Shown one piece after another: positions 15,858-21,237 of a stretch of DNA of 34,570 nt; position 1 is the stretch's first letter; each line of letters begins with the position of its first letter. This stretch comes from a virus. Below the pieces are notes generated by a model. That model ran no database searches, had not been told where the DNA came from, and saw only the letters and a list, made by a program, of their open reading frames with translations. A program made the position numbers and the translations under genes. The stretch lies in IMG/VR virus record IMGVR_UViG_3300031951_000649, positions 1 to 34,570 of that record, one strand, 5' to 3'.

Positions 15858-16062
15858 CTTTTCTCTCCATTTCCATAGATTGTTCCAATTCACTAGGTTT
15901 AGTGGCGGACACTTCCATACCATCTTCAGTTCCTTCAAATAATTTTAACTCTTTTGCACAATGAATGCAAAGAAAAACATAACCATCAGGTATGATTCCT
16001 CTACGCAGTTCATCATTCTCTTTCTTCAGTTTTGTTATCTCTGCCAGCAACATTCGTGCCAT
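15832..16062 (-). CDS. Hypothetical protein with CxxC (76 aa)
   Basis: The N-terminal 20 residues form a charged helix (EITKLKKENDELRRG). A central segment PDGYVFLCIHCAKEL contains one Cys pair (C32, C35), which could be half of a zinc site in a dimer. The C-terminal 30 residues are acidic and polar. It overlaps the genes on both sides (50 and 26 bases), as is common in this operon. Not recognised. Confidence 0.65.
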   Translation of the reverse strand: MARMLLAEITKLKKENDELRRGIIPDGYVFLCIHCAKELKLFEGTEDGMEVSATKPSELEQSMEMERKDDNLDKRG

Positions 16063-16381
16063 CGATTAACTCCTTCCAATTAGTGTCTTCAGGTAATACG
16101 GTTATTATAATATCTTTTTCTTTAGATTTCTCAATTAAATTATTCAATACTGAGCTGCCATACAGATGTAAGCCATAACTGTTCTTGTTGCACCGATAGA
16201 TTGAACCAGAGTGTCCCTCAAAATCAAAGTATTTAGATTGGTCATCAACGCCTACGATACCGCTATTGATTTGCCATGAGTCAGAACCAGCCCATCCGCC
16301 ATACCAACACGCAAAGACTCGATGTAGCTTGGTCTTATCGCTCACAACCTCAACAACAACCCATCTATCAGGAATATTCAT
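16013..16381 (-). CDS. Conserved hypothetical protein (122 aa), 'MNIPDRWVVV' type
   Basis: Begins MNIPDRWVVVEVV and contains ACWYGGWAGSDSWQINSG and FEGHSGSIYRC, then a helical region and a terminal segment LPEDTNWKELID. I recognise this as a type of beta-rich protein that occurs in many phages and prophages with no assigned function. The aromatic, Gly-rich core is well conserved in that type. The last 15 residues (after ELIDGTN) lie in the overlap with the next gene and are probably unconstrained. The start overlaps the zinc-ribbon gene stop as ATGA. Confidence 0.82.
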   Translation of the reverse strand: MNIPDRWVVVEVVSDKTKLHRVFACWYGGWAGSDSWQINSGIVGVDDQSKYFDFEGHSGSIYRCNKNSYGLHLYGSSVLNNLIEKSKEKDIIITVLPEDTNWKELIDGTNVAGRDNKTEERE

Positions 16382-16620
16382 TTACGACCCCATTGATGAC
16401 CGCAATCCGGACACTTCCATGCCACAGTTCTGTCTAACTCCATATCATAAATTCCAATAGTTCTACCCCATTGTCCTCGTGTTCTATTGGCGCCATAAGC
16501 CTCAGCGCTCTTATCTGCTTCTGTTTCTGAGCCTGTTTTCTCAAAAAAGTATTGCCAGATAGAACCACCATCTAAATCAGCATTACAGTTTGGACAATAG
16601 CCGTGTTCATTTAACATCAA
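16378..16620 (-). CDS. Zinc-ribbon protein (80 aa)
   Basis: Two Cys pairs, CPNC at residues 9-12 and CPDC at 70-73, bracket the protein and would fold back into one zinc ribbon. Between them lies RTIGIYDMELDRTVAW, a segment typical of short phage zinc-ribbon proteins. Such proteins usually bind nucleic acid or another protein. It is joined to the following gene by an ATGA overlap and to the preceding one by 14 bases. Confidence 0.8.
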   Translation of the reverse strand: MMLNEHGYCPNCNADLDGGSIWQYFFEKTGSETEADKSAEAYGANRTRGQWGRTIGIYDMELDRTVAWKCPDCGHQWGRK

Positions 16621-16828
16621 TCACACCCTGCACCCGAACACGATGCGGGTAATCCTTTTCAATCCAAAAACACCGGTAAATCCCATCTTTAACGCTTAAC
16701 CAAGCCTCATAGCGTTGATGTTTGCCGGAGTAATCATCACAACCAGCGTGGTCAAAATCAACCTGATTAGCAACCCAGCCACACACAACACCGAGCGCAA
16801 ACACTCCCACAAAAATAATCTCTTTCAT
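16607..16828 (-). CDS. Small N-anchored membrane protein (73 aa)
   Basis: Residues 3-20 (IIFVGVFALGVVCGWV) form one membrane segment preceded by a Lys. About 50 polar residues follow that would lie outside the cytoplasm if the segment acts as an uncleaved signal anchor. There is no lipobox, since the residue before the Cys is Val. Two later Cys residues could form a disulfide in the periplasm. Function unknown; a role at the envelope is inferred. Confidence 0.72.
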   Translation of the reverse strand: MKEIIFVGVFALGVVCGWVANQVDFDHAGCDDYSGKHQRYEAWLSVKDGIYRCFWIEKDYPHRVRVQGVIDVK

Positions 16829-17112
16829 TTCTCTTGTGCCTTTCTTAGTATTGCTCTAGCAAATTCAATCCAGCCTTCATTAGAATCAATATGGTTTACA
16901 ACTGCATTACCTACTGCAATTATTTCCTCATCCGTTAGTTCACGCATCTGACATAAATACATACACGCTTCATCGCATTTAGGATGTGGCTTATCTTTTA
17001 CTGGATGGGTATAGAGTGGAATCAAGTCTGTAAAACCCATTTCTACAAAGTAATCTGCACTTCTTGATACATCTCCACCTTGGCTCATCCACGCTACTGG
17101 TTCATTGTTCAT
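16825..17112 (-). CDS. Hypothetical protein (95 aa), 'EPVAWM...IPLYTHP' type
   Basis: Residues 4-9 EPVAWM and 31-37 IPLYTHP mark a short phage protein type that often carries a C-terminal helix ELTDEEIIAVGNA and WIEFARAILRKAQ, all present here. A Cys-rich middle (three Cys in DEACMYLCQM and just before it) may bind metal. Proteins of this kind are frequent in phages of Proteobacteria but have no known function. It overlaps both neighbours by 4 bases (ATGA). Confidence 0.8.
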   Translation of the reverse strand: MNNEPVAWMSQGGDVSRSADYFVEMGFTDLIPLYTHPVKDKPHPKCDEACMYLCQMRELTDEEIIAVGNAVVNHIDSNEGWIEFARAILRKAQEK

Positions 17113-17273
17113 TCATCAATCTCCTCCGCTACTGCTCTACCAACTAATCGATTAACCTTATCAGCAATCGCTGTTGATAAATCGTCCATGACCTTATCAT
17201 AGCCATAATCCCCAATTAAATCAACCATATCCATCATTATGAAATGGTATCTTGCTTCTTCATTGTGGTGCAT
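17109..17273 (-). CDS. First gene of the replication operon, small acidic protein (54 aa)
   Basis: I choose the ATG at 17273 (MHHNEEARYHFIMM...) because GGGGG lies 4 bases upstream, and the longer reading from 17321 would run across the promoter's predicted start site. The product is helical and acidic at its C-terminus (AVAEEIDE) with a segment DYGYDKVMDDL. It is the first gene after the leftward promoter at 17304-17332. Not recognised. Confidence 0.68.
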   Translation of the reverse strand: MHHNEEARYHFIMMDMVDLIGDYGYDKVMDDLSTAIADKVNRLVGRAVAEEIDE

Positions 17274-17287
17274 AAAACCCCCGTTAG

Positions 17288-17332
17288 TTAAAAGACAATG
17301 CCAATTAAAAGACAAAACCACCTAAAAGTCAA
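17288..17332 (-). repeat. Three 11-bp direct repeats at 17-bp period in the leftward promoter
   Basis: On the plus strand TTAAAAGACAA occurs at 17288-17298 and 17305-17315, and the variant CTAAAAGTCAA at 17322-17332. Each starts exactly 17 bases after the last. The third copy contains the leftward -35, the second contains the -10, and the first lies just after the predicted transcription start. This is a plausible operator array; alternatively it may reflect repeated promoter elements. Confidence 0.7.
17304..17332 (-). promoter_or_regulatory. Leftward sigma70-like promoter of the replication operon
   Basis: On the minus strand TTGACT (17332-17327), a 17-base spacer and TTTAAT (17309-17304) give 5/6 matches in each hexamer. 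The start site would fall near 17298, 25 bases before the first gene at 17273. It lies at the head of about 24 overlapping leftward genes with no other clear promoter or long gap until the terminator at 5825. Confidence 0.65.
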
Positions 17333-17354
17333 TACATAAGACAAAATAAACTAC

Positions 17355-17383
17355 TTGACAACATTTAAAAAATTGAGTATAAT
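17355..17383 (+). promoter_or_regulatory. Perfect consensus sigma70 promoter, rightward (antisense)
   Basis: TTGACA at 17355-17360, a 17-base spacer and TATAAT at 17378-17383 match the consensus exactly. It points right, into the block of leftward genes that starts at 17507, so its transcript would be antisense to them or a short RNA in 17390-17506. No rightward terminator or ORF longer than 11 codons follows in the gap. Confidence 0.75.
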
Positions 17384-17392
17384 GCTTTTACA

Positions 17393-17465
17393 ACATAGAC
17401 TATCGTTGATTGGTTCTTTATGTTAATTGATAGTAATCTATATTCACAGTTATGACATAGACTAT
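17393..17465. repeat. 11-bp direct repeat ACATAGACTAT and inverted pair
   Basis: ACATAGACTAT occurs at 17393-17403 and 17455-17465. Between and around them, TATCGTT (17401-17407) and AACGATA (17475-17481) form a 7-bp inverted pair. The related sequences TAGTCTATGT and CATAGTC recur in the noncoding region at 21059-21068 and 21142-21148. The gap 17274-17506 holds no credible gene. Confidence 0.55.
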
Positions 17466-17506
17466 ATTAACTATAACGATACCTATATTACCCGCAAGCG
17501 AGTGCA

Positions 17507-17767
17507 TTATCGATTGTCCCAATCAATCCAATAATCATCTGGGTCCTCAGCATCTAAACCACCATCAATATACCCGTTATCATCAATCAACGATTCAGTC
17601 ATAGCCGTGTCTGCTTCATTCATTAGGTCTTGCCTAACTTGTATCGGGATATAAGCCTCAATCGTTTTAAGACAATCTGAGCATAGTTCCACATATTGCC
17701 TAGTGATGCCATGCTTTATGGTAGCCTCAAAGTCAGTTAATGACGCATTGCAACATTGGCATCTCAT
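17507..17767 (-). CDS. Zinc-finger protein with acidic tail (86 aa)
   Basis: Two Cys pairs, C3-x2-C6 and C29-x2-C32, form a compact zinc-binding module at the N-terminus. A helix follows, and then a strongly acidic tail rich in Asp and Tyr/Trp (DAEDPDDYWIDWD). The acidic tail is DNA-mimic-like in character, but this is only composition. AAGGAG lies 9 bases before the ATG at 17767. It is the last gene of the leftward small-gene block, and no terminator was seen after it. Confidence 0.75.
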   Translation of the reverse strand: MRCQCCNASLTDFEATIKHGITRQYVELCSDCLKTIEAYIPIQVRQDLMNEADTAMTESLIDDNGYIDGGLDAEDPDDYWIDWDNR

Positions 17768-17768
17768 G

Positions 17769-18026
17769 TTAAAAATCTCCTTCTGTGAATTCTTCGGCTA
17801 TCTCTTTCCAATATGCTTTGACCTTGTCAATAACATCTTGTGGCGCCGTGTTAGGTTCATAATCTTCTTCAATCTCTAATTGACCTAAAGCCTCATACCA
17901 ATTCGATTCTTCAGCCCAATAGTAAACACCACCAGACGATAAGGCAGACTCTAGCGCCTCAAGATAAGCCTCTTCGTTAAAATCATCATCTTCGGGTTCA
18001 TAATACCTATCATTGTTATATTTCAT
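17769..18026 (-). CDS. Very acidic small protein (85 aa)
   Basis: The start at 18026 (MKYNNDRYYEPEDDDFNEE) is preferred over 18044 because GGAGAGG lies 5 bases upstream. Glu and Asp make up roughly a third of the residues, with many Tyr/Trp. A helix EAYLEALESALS precedes YYWAEESNWYEALG, and the C-terminus is again acidic. Small highly acidic phage early proteins can mimic DNA and inhibit host DNA-binding proteins; here that is only a possibility. Stop is one base from the next gene. Confidence 0.75.
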   Translation of the reverse strand: MKYNNDRYYEPEDDDFNEEAYLEALESALSSGGVYYWAEESNWYEALGQLEIEEDYEPNTAPQDVIDKVKAYWKEIAEEFTEGDF

Positions 18027-18116
18027 AAAAGCCTCTCCATTCAATTAAAATTGATTAAGTAATACCAACACATCACCAACACTAAGAAAACCCCGTATAG
18101 CCTCATTTAAGAGGTT

Positions 18117-18218
18117 TTAGAGGTATTCCCAAGCATAACATAACATCACTCCTGTAAGATGATACATAACATAGGCTAAAATTAGGTAAAAACAAGCCCA
18201 CCAATATAGTGTTTTCAT
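18117..18218 (-). CDS. Tiny membrane protein (33 aa)
   Basis: Found in a gap. The product starts MKTLYWWACFYLILAYVMY and is almost entirely hydrophobic and aromatic, consistent with one membrane span. The ATG overlaps the preceding stop as ATGA (18215-18218), which supports translation. No family known. After it lies a 90-base gap that contains a weak CCTC/GAGG hairpin and the palindrome at 18041-18054. Confidence 0.55.
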   Translation of the reverse strand: MKTLYWWACFYLILAYVMYHLTGVMLCYAWEYL

Positions 18219-18376
18219 TGTTTATAAGCCTCTCTAGCATTGTGAATATTAATCCATAAATTAAATAATTCTGTATCGGATAAGCGCCAAAGGTGTTTCT
18301 GGTATTGCGGGTCAGTTTTACCCTCAAGATAACCTAGGTCTTTCCATATTTCATACTGCATTTCGCTTCTGGTCAT
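18215..18376 (-). CDS. Small hypothetical protein (53 aa)
   Basis: Found in a gap. Starts MTRSEMQYEIWKDLGYLEG and ends NIHNAREAYKQ; soluble, with Trp-rich helices (LWRLSDTELFNLWINI). An AAAGGAG ribosome site lies 8 bases upstream of the ATG, and both ends have ATGA overlaps with neighbouring small genes. Function unknown. Confidence 0.72.
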   Translation of the reverse strand: MTRSEMQYEIWKDLGYLEGKTDPQYQKHLWRLSDTELFNLWINIHNAREAYKQ

Positions 18377-18552
18377 ACTATCGACTCCTTTCTCAATCGT
18401 TTATAATACTTCTTTATCAGTTTGTTAGCCTCTTTAATCTCTGAATGCATTACCTCAATGCCGTCCCATCTATCATCATCTAAATAGGTTTCTATTGATT
18501 CTGTAAGCCTTGCCAATAGGTCAATAGTATAGGCTTGCTCTAATTTATCCAT
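18373..18552 (-). CDS. Small helical protein (59 aa)
   Basis: Found in a gap. Starts MDKLEQAYTIDLLARL and has an acidic middle (YLDDDRWDG) and a basic helical C-terminus (KLIKKYYKRLRKESIV). GAAAGGG lies 5 bases upstream of the ATG, and the stop overlaps the next start as ATGA. The charge split suggests a helical hairpin or an interaction module. Function unknown. Confidence 0.72.
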   Translation of the reverse strand: MDKLEQAYTIDLLARLTESIETYLDDDRWDGIEVMHSEIKEANKLIKKYYKRLRKESIV

Positions 18553-18554
18553 TA

Positions 18555-18830
18555 TTACCCTTTCATATAGTCTAAGCGCTGAAATGTTTCCATGTCTGTA
18601 TAGCCTGATTCATGGATTCGATAGAGTGTAGTTAAATATCGTTTAGGGTCTGATTCATCTAACCATATATTAATGTCAATAGTGTTATCCCATGCAGTCC
18701 AATAGTCCTCTAAGATAAAATCTATCTTTTCTGGTTTGTGAGTATCTTTTATGCCCTCGATTATTCCCTTAACATAGGCTTTAATCTCGTTTAGTTCGTT
18801 ATCGGATAAGTTCTCTATATTGTTAGACAT
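18555..18830 (-). CDS. Hypothetical protein (91 aa)
   Basis: Acidic N-terminal helices (NIENLSDNELNEIKAYVKG), a central WTAWDNTIDINIWLDE strand pair and a C-terminal LTTLYRIHESGYTDME segment. AGGAGATA stands before the ATG at 18830. Two-base spacing to the next gene shows it is part of a tight string of small leftward genes. No recognised family. Confidence 0.72.
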   Translation of the reverse strand: MSNNIENLSDNELNEIKAYVKGIIEGIKDTHKPEKIDFILEDYWTAWDNTIDINIWLDESDPKRYLTTLYRIHESGYTDMETFQRLDYMKG

Positions 18831-18832
18831 AA

Positions 18833-19051
18833 CTATATCTCCTCTTTAGCGGGTTCAAACTTCGGGCAATCATCATTAAAGTCTAAATCCCTCTCAATTA
18901 GCGCTAGTTTGCGCCGTTGTTCTGTTATGAACTCCCGCATATCATCGAACTCAAATAAACCCTCTATTGATGCGCTTAACTCGTTATTGTCTAACAAGTC
19001 GCATAAATCAAAATAGACTTCCTGAACTAGCGCTAGTGTGTTTCTACTCAT
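18833..19051 (-). CDS. Small acidic helical protein (72 aa)
   Basis: Starts MSRNTLALVQEVYFDL and is mostly helical and acidic (DLLDNNELSASIEGLFEF, then FITEQRRKLALIERDL), ending in CPKFEPAKEEI. GAAAGGG precedes the ATG. The neighbours are 2 bases away on both sides. Function unknown. Confidence 0.7.
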   Translation of the reverse strand: MSRNTLALVQEVYFDLCDLLDNNELSASIEGLFEFDDMREFITEQRRKLALIERDLDFNDDCPKFEPAKEEI

Positions 19052-19053
19052 GA

Positions 19054-19230
19054 TTACCCTTTCAATAAATGGTTTACTAATTCAATGGTGGATTTATATC
19101 CGATAATATTAATATGCGGATTAGTTAAACCCTCAATAAACTTCTTCGCTTCGTTTTCGCTAGTGAATGCCTTAATAATATCCTTATTAGTCCATGAGTT
19201 ATACCCATTAGCGATATATACCTTTTTCAT
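19054..19230 (-). CDS. Small basic protein (58 aa)
   Basis: The start at 19230 (MKKVYIANGYNSWTNKD) is preferred over 19266 because AAAGGGG lies 7 bases upstream and the longer form would overlap the 26-aa ORF. The fold looks alpha/beta: strand KKVYIAN, helix SENEAKKFIEGL, strand HINIIGY, helix TIELVNHLL. Function unknown. Confidence 0.7.
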   Translation of the reverse strand: MKKVYIANGYNSWTNKDIIKAFTSENEAKKFIEGLTNPHINIIGYKSTIELVNHLLKG

Positions 19231-19243
19231 AATCAAACCCCTT

Positions 19244-19324
19244 TCATAGGTAGAAAACAATAACATAAACAGCAGTTAAACAAGTATAAAGGCATACGCC
19301 TGTAAGCAGTAATGATTTAAGCAT
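19244..19324 (-). CDS. Possible tiny membrane protein (26 aa)
   Basis: A 26-codon ORF beginning MLKSLLLTGVCLYTCL that is hydrophobic throughout, consistent with a single membrane span. The ribosome site is weak (GGG 6 bases upstream). It fits neatly between two real genes, and its stop lies just before the AAAGGGG of the next gene. Support is compositional and positional only. Confidence 0.4.
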   Translation of the reverse strand: MLKSLLLTGVCLYTCLTAVYVIVFYL

Positions 19325-19334
19325 GATTAACCCA

Positions 19335-19658
19335 TTAGAATGATTGAAAGACAATAGTATTATCAGTTCGTCCGATAACGCTAGTATTTTCGGCTAGATA
19401 ATTGAAAACATGGTCTTCAATTTCATCGTCTTCAATTTCATCAGCATCGATATTATATTGACGGATTATTTCTTCAATGGTCAATTCTTCGTATTCGCAA
19501 CAAATAGCAATAACATCGAGTTCGATTTCTTCACCATTGTCAGATTCATATGACTCGAAATAATCAAATAGTTGCACTAATCCATCATAGGTGAAATTGT
19601 TCGGACGAATAGCCATAAATGCGTCCGTAAATTGCGATAAACTTATTGTTTGTTTCAT
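19335..19658 (-). CDS. Conserved hypothetical protein (107 aa), 'ELDVIAICCEY' type
   Basis: Contains NNFTYDGLVQLFDYFE (20-35), then GEEIELDVIAICCEYEE with a Cys pair, an acidic helix region DADEIEDDEIED, and a C-terminal strand segment TDNTIVFQSF. I recognise this arrangement as a short acidic protein found in many phages and plasmids, usually among early unknown genes; no function is established to my knowledge. CCGGAGG lies 7 bases before the ATG at 19658. Confidence 0.8.
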   Translation of the reverse strand: MKQTISLSQFTDAFMAIRPNNFTYDGLVQLFDYFESYESDNGEEIELDVIAICCEYEELTIEEIIRQYNIDADEIEDDEIEDHVFNYLAENTSVIGRTDNTIVFQSF

Positions 19659-19660
19659 AG

Positions 19661-19822
19661 TTAAGCCTCCGGATGATTGTTTTCAAAGCATGATTGTGCT
19701 AGGTCGATAAGCATTTTAGCCTCTGATTTGGTTAAGCCTCTATGCTCGGCGAATACTTCAATGGTTAGGTAATTGTTTACCCAGTCCGTATAGTCTTTAA
19801 ATAATTGCTCTCTTGTAACCAT
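19661..19822 (-). CDS. Small hypothetical protein (53 aa)
   Basis: Found in a gap. Starts MVTREQLFKDYTDWVNNYL and continues as helices (VFAEHRGLTKSEAKMLIDLA), ending in CFENNHPEA. AAGGGG lies 8 bases before the ATG, and its last codons contain the GGAGG of the next gene. Its small helix-turn-helix-like layout (GLTKSEA) is suggestive but too short to call. Function unknown. Confidence 0.72.
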   Translation of the reverse strand: MVTREQLFKDYTDWVNNYLTIEVFAEHRGLTKSEAKMLIDLAQSCFENNHPEA

Positions 19823-19836
19823 GATTAAACCCCTTA

Positions 19837-20133
19837 TTAGATTGCGACATTGTTTAGATAGGTAACACCCTTGCGTGTAGCTACATTAGCGCCCAAAGCC
19901 CTTAGGCGTGATTTGGTTGTAGGTGTTTGCCATTGTGCTAAGGTTTTGACATCAACATCTAACTCTTTAGAATCATACCAATAATCAGCGATATGATTAC
20001 CATGCAAATAAATCTCAGCACGCAAGCCAAAAGGATTCCCTCCACCATTCTCGATATGGACAAGCGTGTTATCCATTGTCCAATTGCGTTTGGACTCGAT
20101 AGCGTTAAGCATTTGAATTTCAATCTTTCTCAT
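19837..20133 (-). CDS. Conserved hypothetical protein (98 aa), 'TTKSRLRALG' type
   Basis: Starts MRKIEIQMLNAI, has a central strand-rich part (AEIYLHGNHIADYWYD) and a C-terminal helix with TPTTKSRLRALGANV followed by RKGVTYLN. I recognise this as a widespread small phage/prophage protein type with no assigned role; the TKSRLRALG segment resembles a DNA-contacting helix. CAGGAGA precedes the ATG. Confidence 0.8.
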   Translation of the reverse strand: MRKIEIQMLNAIESKRNWTMDNTLVHIENGGGNPFGLRAEIYLHGNHIADYWYDSKELDVDVKTLAQWQTPTTKSRLRALGANVATRKGVTYLNNVAI

Positions 20134-20182
20134 TTGTAAATCTCCTGTCTAAAGTTAAGATAAAGCCCTGTTAAGTTTACTA

Positions 20183-20380
20183 CTAAATATTTAATACTTT
20201 TGTAAAATCTGGCTTTTCGCCATTGTAATACGCAATACGGAAAGAATGAAATCCATGCTCACTTGCGACAGCGATAACCTTATCGATTTGCTCTTGCGTT
20301 TGGCAATTAGTAGACAATAAGGTTTCCATGTAATCCCTTGTTTCACCTTTTTCTAAGCCGTAAATTAATGTTTCTCTCAT
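20183..20380 (-). CDS. Conserved hypothetical protein (65 aa)
   Basis: Starts MRETLIYGLEKGETRDYME and ends FRIAYYNGEKPDFTKVLNI. The combination of a GLEKGET start, a helix IDKVIAVASEHGFHS and a PDFxKVLNI end is common to short early proteins of phages; function unknown. GAAAGG lies 7 bases upstream. Its leader contains a hairpin at 20418-20444. Confidence 0.78.
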   Translation of the reverse strand: MRETLIYGLEKGETRDYMETLLSTNCQTQEQIDKVIAVASEHGFHSFRIAYYNGEKPDFTKVLNI

Positions 20381-20417
20381 AATTAACCTTTCAAGTGTTT
20401 AAGTGTTTACAGTCTAT

Positions 20418-20444
20418 CCCTATCGCTAACGCTATGCAATAGGG
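20418..20444 (-). other. Hairpin in the leader of the 65-aa gene
   Basis: On the minus strand CCCTATTGC and GCGATAGGG form a 9-bp stem with one G-U pair and a 9-base loop. On the plus strand the same position would be a C-A mismatch, so the structure fits the leftward RNA better. No T-run follows, so it is not a typical terminator; RNA stability or translation control is possible. Confidence 0.5.
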
Positions 20445-20452
20445 ACAAACCC

Positions 20453-20671
20453 TTATCTATTATTAAATGCCTCTCTATTGGCTTTTCTGATACTCTCTTG
20501 AAAATCTTTAAGACTTATTAGCCTAAACTGTTTATCTTTCCAACCCTCTTTATAGTCTTGTAGAATCTCTAAGCCTTTAGCCTTTGTTTGTGAACCATTC
20601 ACAGTAAACCAACCAAATACGCCCATGTTATCGTTATTGGTAATCGTTTGAATTAGGTATTTTGCTTTCAT
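20453..20671 (-). CDS. First gene of the leftward small-gene block (72 aa)
   Basis: Starts MKAKYLIQTITNNDN, with a beta-rich first half (GVFGWFTVNGSQTKAKGL) and a basic C-terminus (FQESIRKANREAFNNR). AAGGAGAG lies 6-7 bases before the ATG at 20671. Being first behind the control region, it is expected to be expressed early. Not recognised; a small nucleic-acid-binding protein is possible from charge only. Confidence 0.72.
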   Translation of the reverse strand: MKAKYLIQTITNNDNMGVFGWFTVNGSQTKAKGLEILQDYKEGWKDKQFRLISLKDFQESIRKANREAFNNR

Positions 20672-20698
20672 GTGTTACTCTCCTTTTGAGATACTGTT

Positions 20699-20801
20699 TA
20701 TCAATACTGCCTATACAGTATAACGGCTTAGTGCTATAAAAAGATACTAGGATAAACCCTAAGTTTTGATTGATTGTTGCTATTGATTGACAGTATTGAT
20801 A
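20699..20801. repeat. Inverted 11-bp pair TATCAATACTG / CAGTATTGATA plus extra half-sites
   Basis: TATCAATACTG at 20699-20709 and its exact reverse complement at 20791-20801 flank a shorter inverted repeat (ATACTG 20704-20709, CAGTAT 20716-20721); another ATACTG lies at 20691-20696. Clustered half-sites just upstream of the leftward gene at 20671 look like operators for a dimeric DNA-binding protein. Confidence 0.55.
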
Positions 20802-20820
20802 GTCTAATCCTATTGGTCTA

Positions 20821-20860
20821 GGTTGCACTAGGTTGCACTAGGTTGCACTAGGTTGCACTA
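20821..20860. repeat. Four perfect tandem copies of GGTTGCACTA (iteron-like)
   Basis: The 10-base unit repeats exactly four times with no spacer. It is followed by TAAAGGTGCAAC, where GTTGCAC (20852-20858) and GTGCAAC (20866-20872) form a 7-bp inverted pair. A period close to one helical turn puts all copies on the same face of the DNA, as in replication iterons or cooperative operator arrays. Confidence 0.8.
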
Positions 20861-20939
20861 TAAAGGTGCAACTCAGCCCTATATACTTGCTCTATCAACA
20901 ACACAGGTCAATAGTTTTTACCTATGATATGCGTCAATG

Positions 20940-20962
20940 CGTATATTCGTATATGCGTATAT
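20940..20962. repeat. AT-rich CGTATAT repeats with 8-bp period
   Basis: CGTATAT occurs at 20940-20946, 20948-20954 and 20956-20962, followed by TCGATAT. The short AT-rich array lies 80 bases from the iteron-like repeats and could act as an unwinding element. Confidence 0.6.
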
Positions 20963-20978
20963 ATCGATATTGTTACAA

Positions 20979-21045
20979 GTAAGTAAGCACTCACTAACCT
21001 AGCACTATATTGGTGCAAGAATGATGTAAGTAAGTGCTAACTAAC
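20979..21045. repeat. Two 20-bp direct repeats 47 bp apart
   Basis: Copies at 20979-20998 and 21026-21045 share GTAAGTAAG at the left and ACTAAC at the right, with 17 of 20 bases identical. Both carry a CACT- or TGCT-like centre. A related palindrome lies downstream of the promoter at 25367. Confidence 0.6.
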
Positions 21046-21237
21046 ATAGGGGGAGGGGTAGTCTATGTTGTGTAATGTTGGCGGAGCCTCCACAGCATAC
21101 AAAAAAGTAAAATAAGACTATGTTAATTGATAAAAAAGGGACATAGTCAATAATGGTGTATGTTATTGATTACTAAAGAATAATAAAATAGGGACAGAGT
21201 CACAGTAAATACTTTACTGCGTCGTTGGAAATGCTCA

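Noticed and set aside
18090-18120. Terminator after the 33-aa gene
   Set aside because: The CCTC/GAGG stem is only four pairs, and the T-run is short and too far from it.
18103-18327. 74-codon minus-strand open frame
   Set aside because: Two better-supported small genes (18117-18218 and 18215-18376) in another frame cover it, with ribosome sites and ATGA junctions.
20634-20828. 64-codon minus-strand open frame at the head of the early block
   Set aside because: No ribosome site, it runs across operator-like repeats, and it overlaps the start of the 72-aa gene out of frame.
20821-20860. CRISPR array
   Set aside because: The repeats are 10 bases with no spacers, so they are tandem iteron-like repeats.
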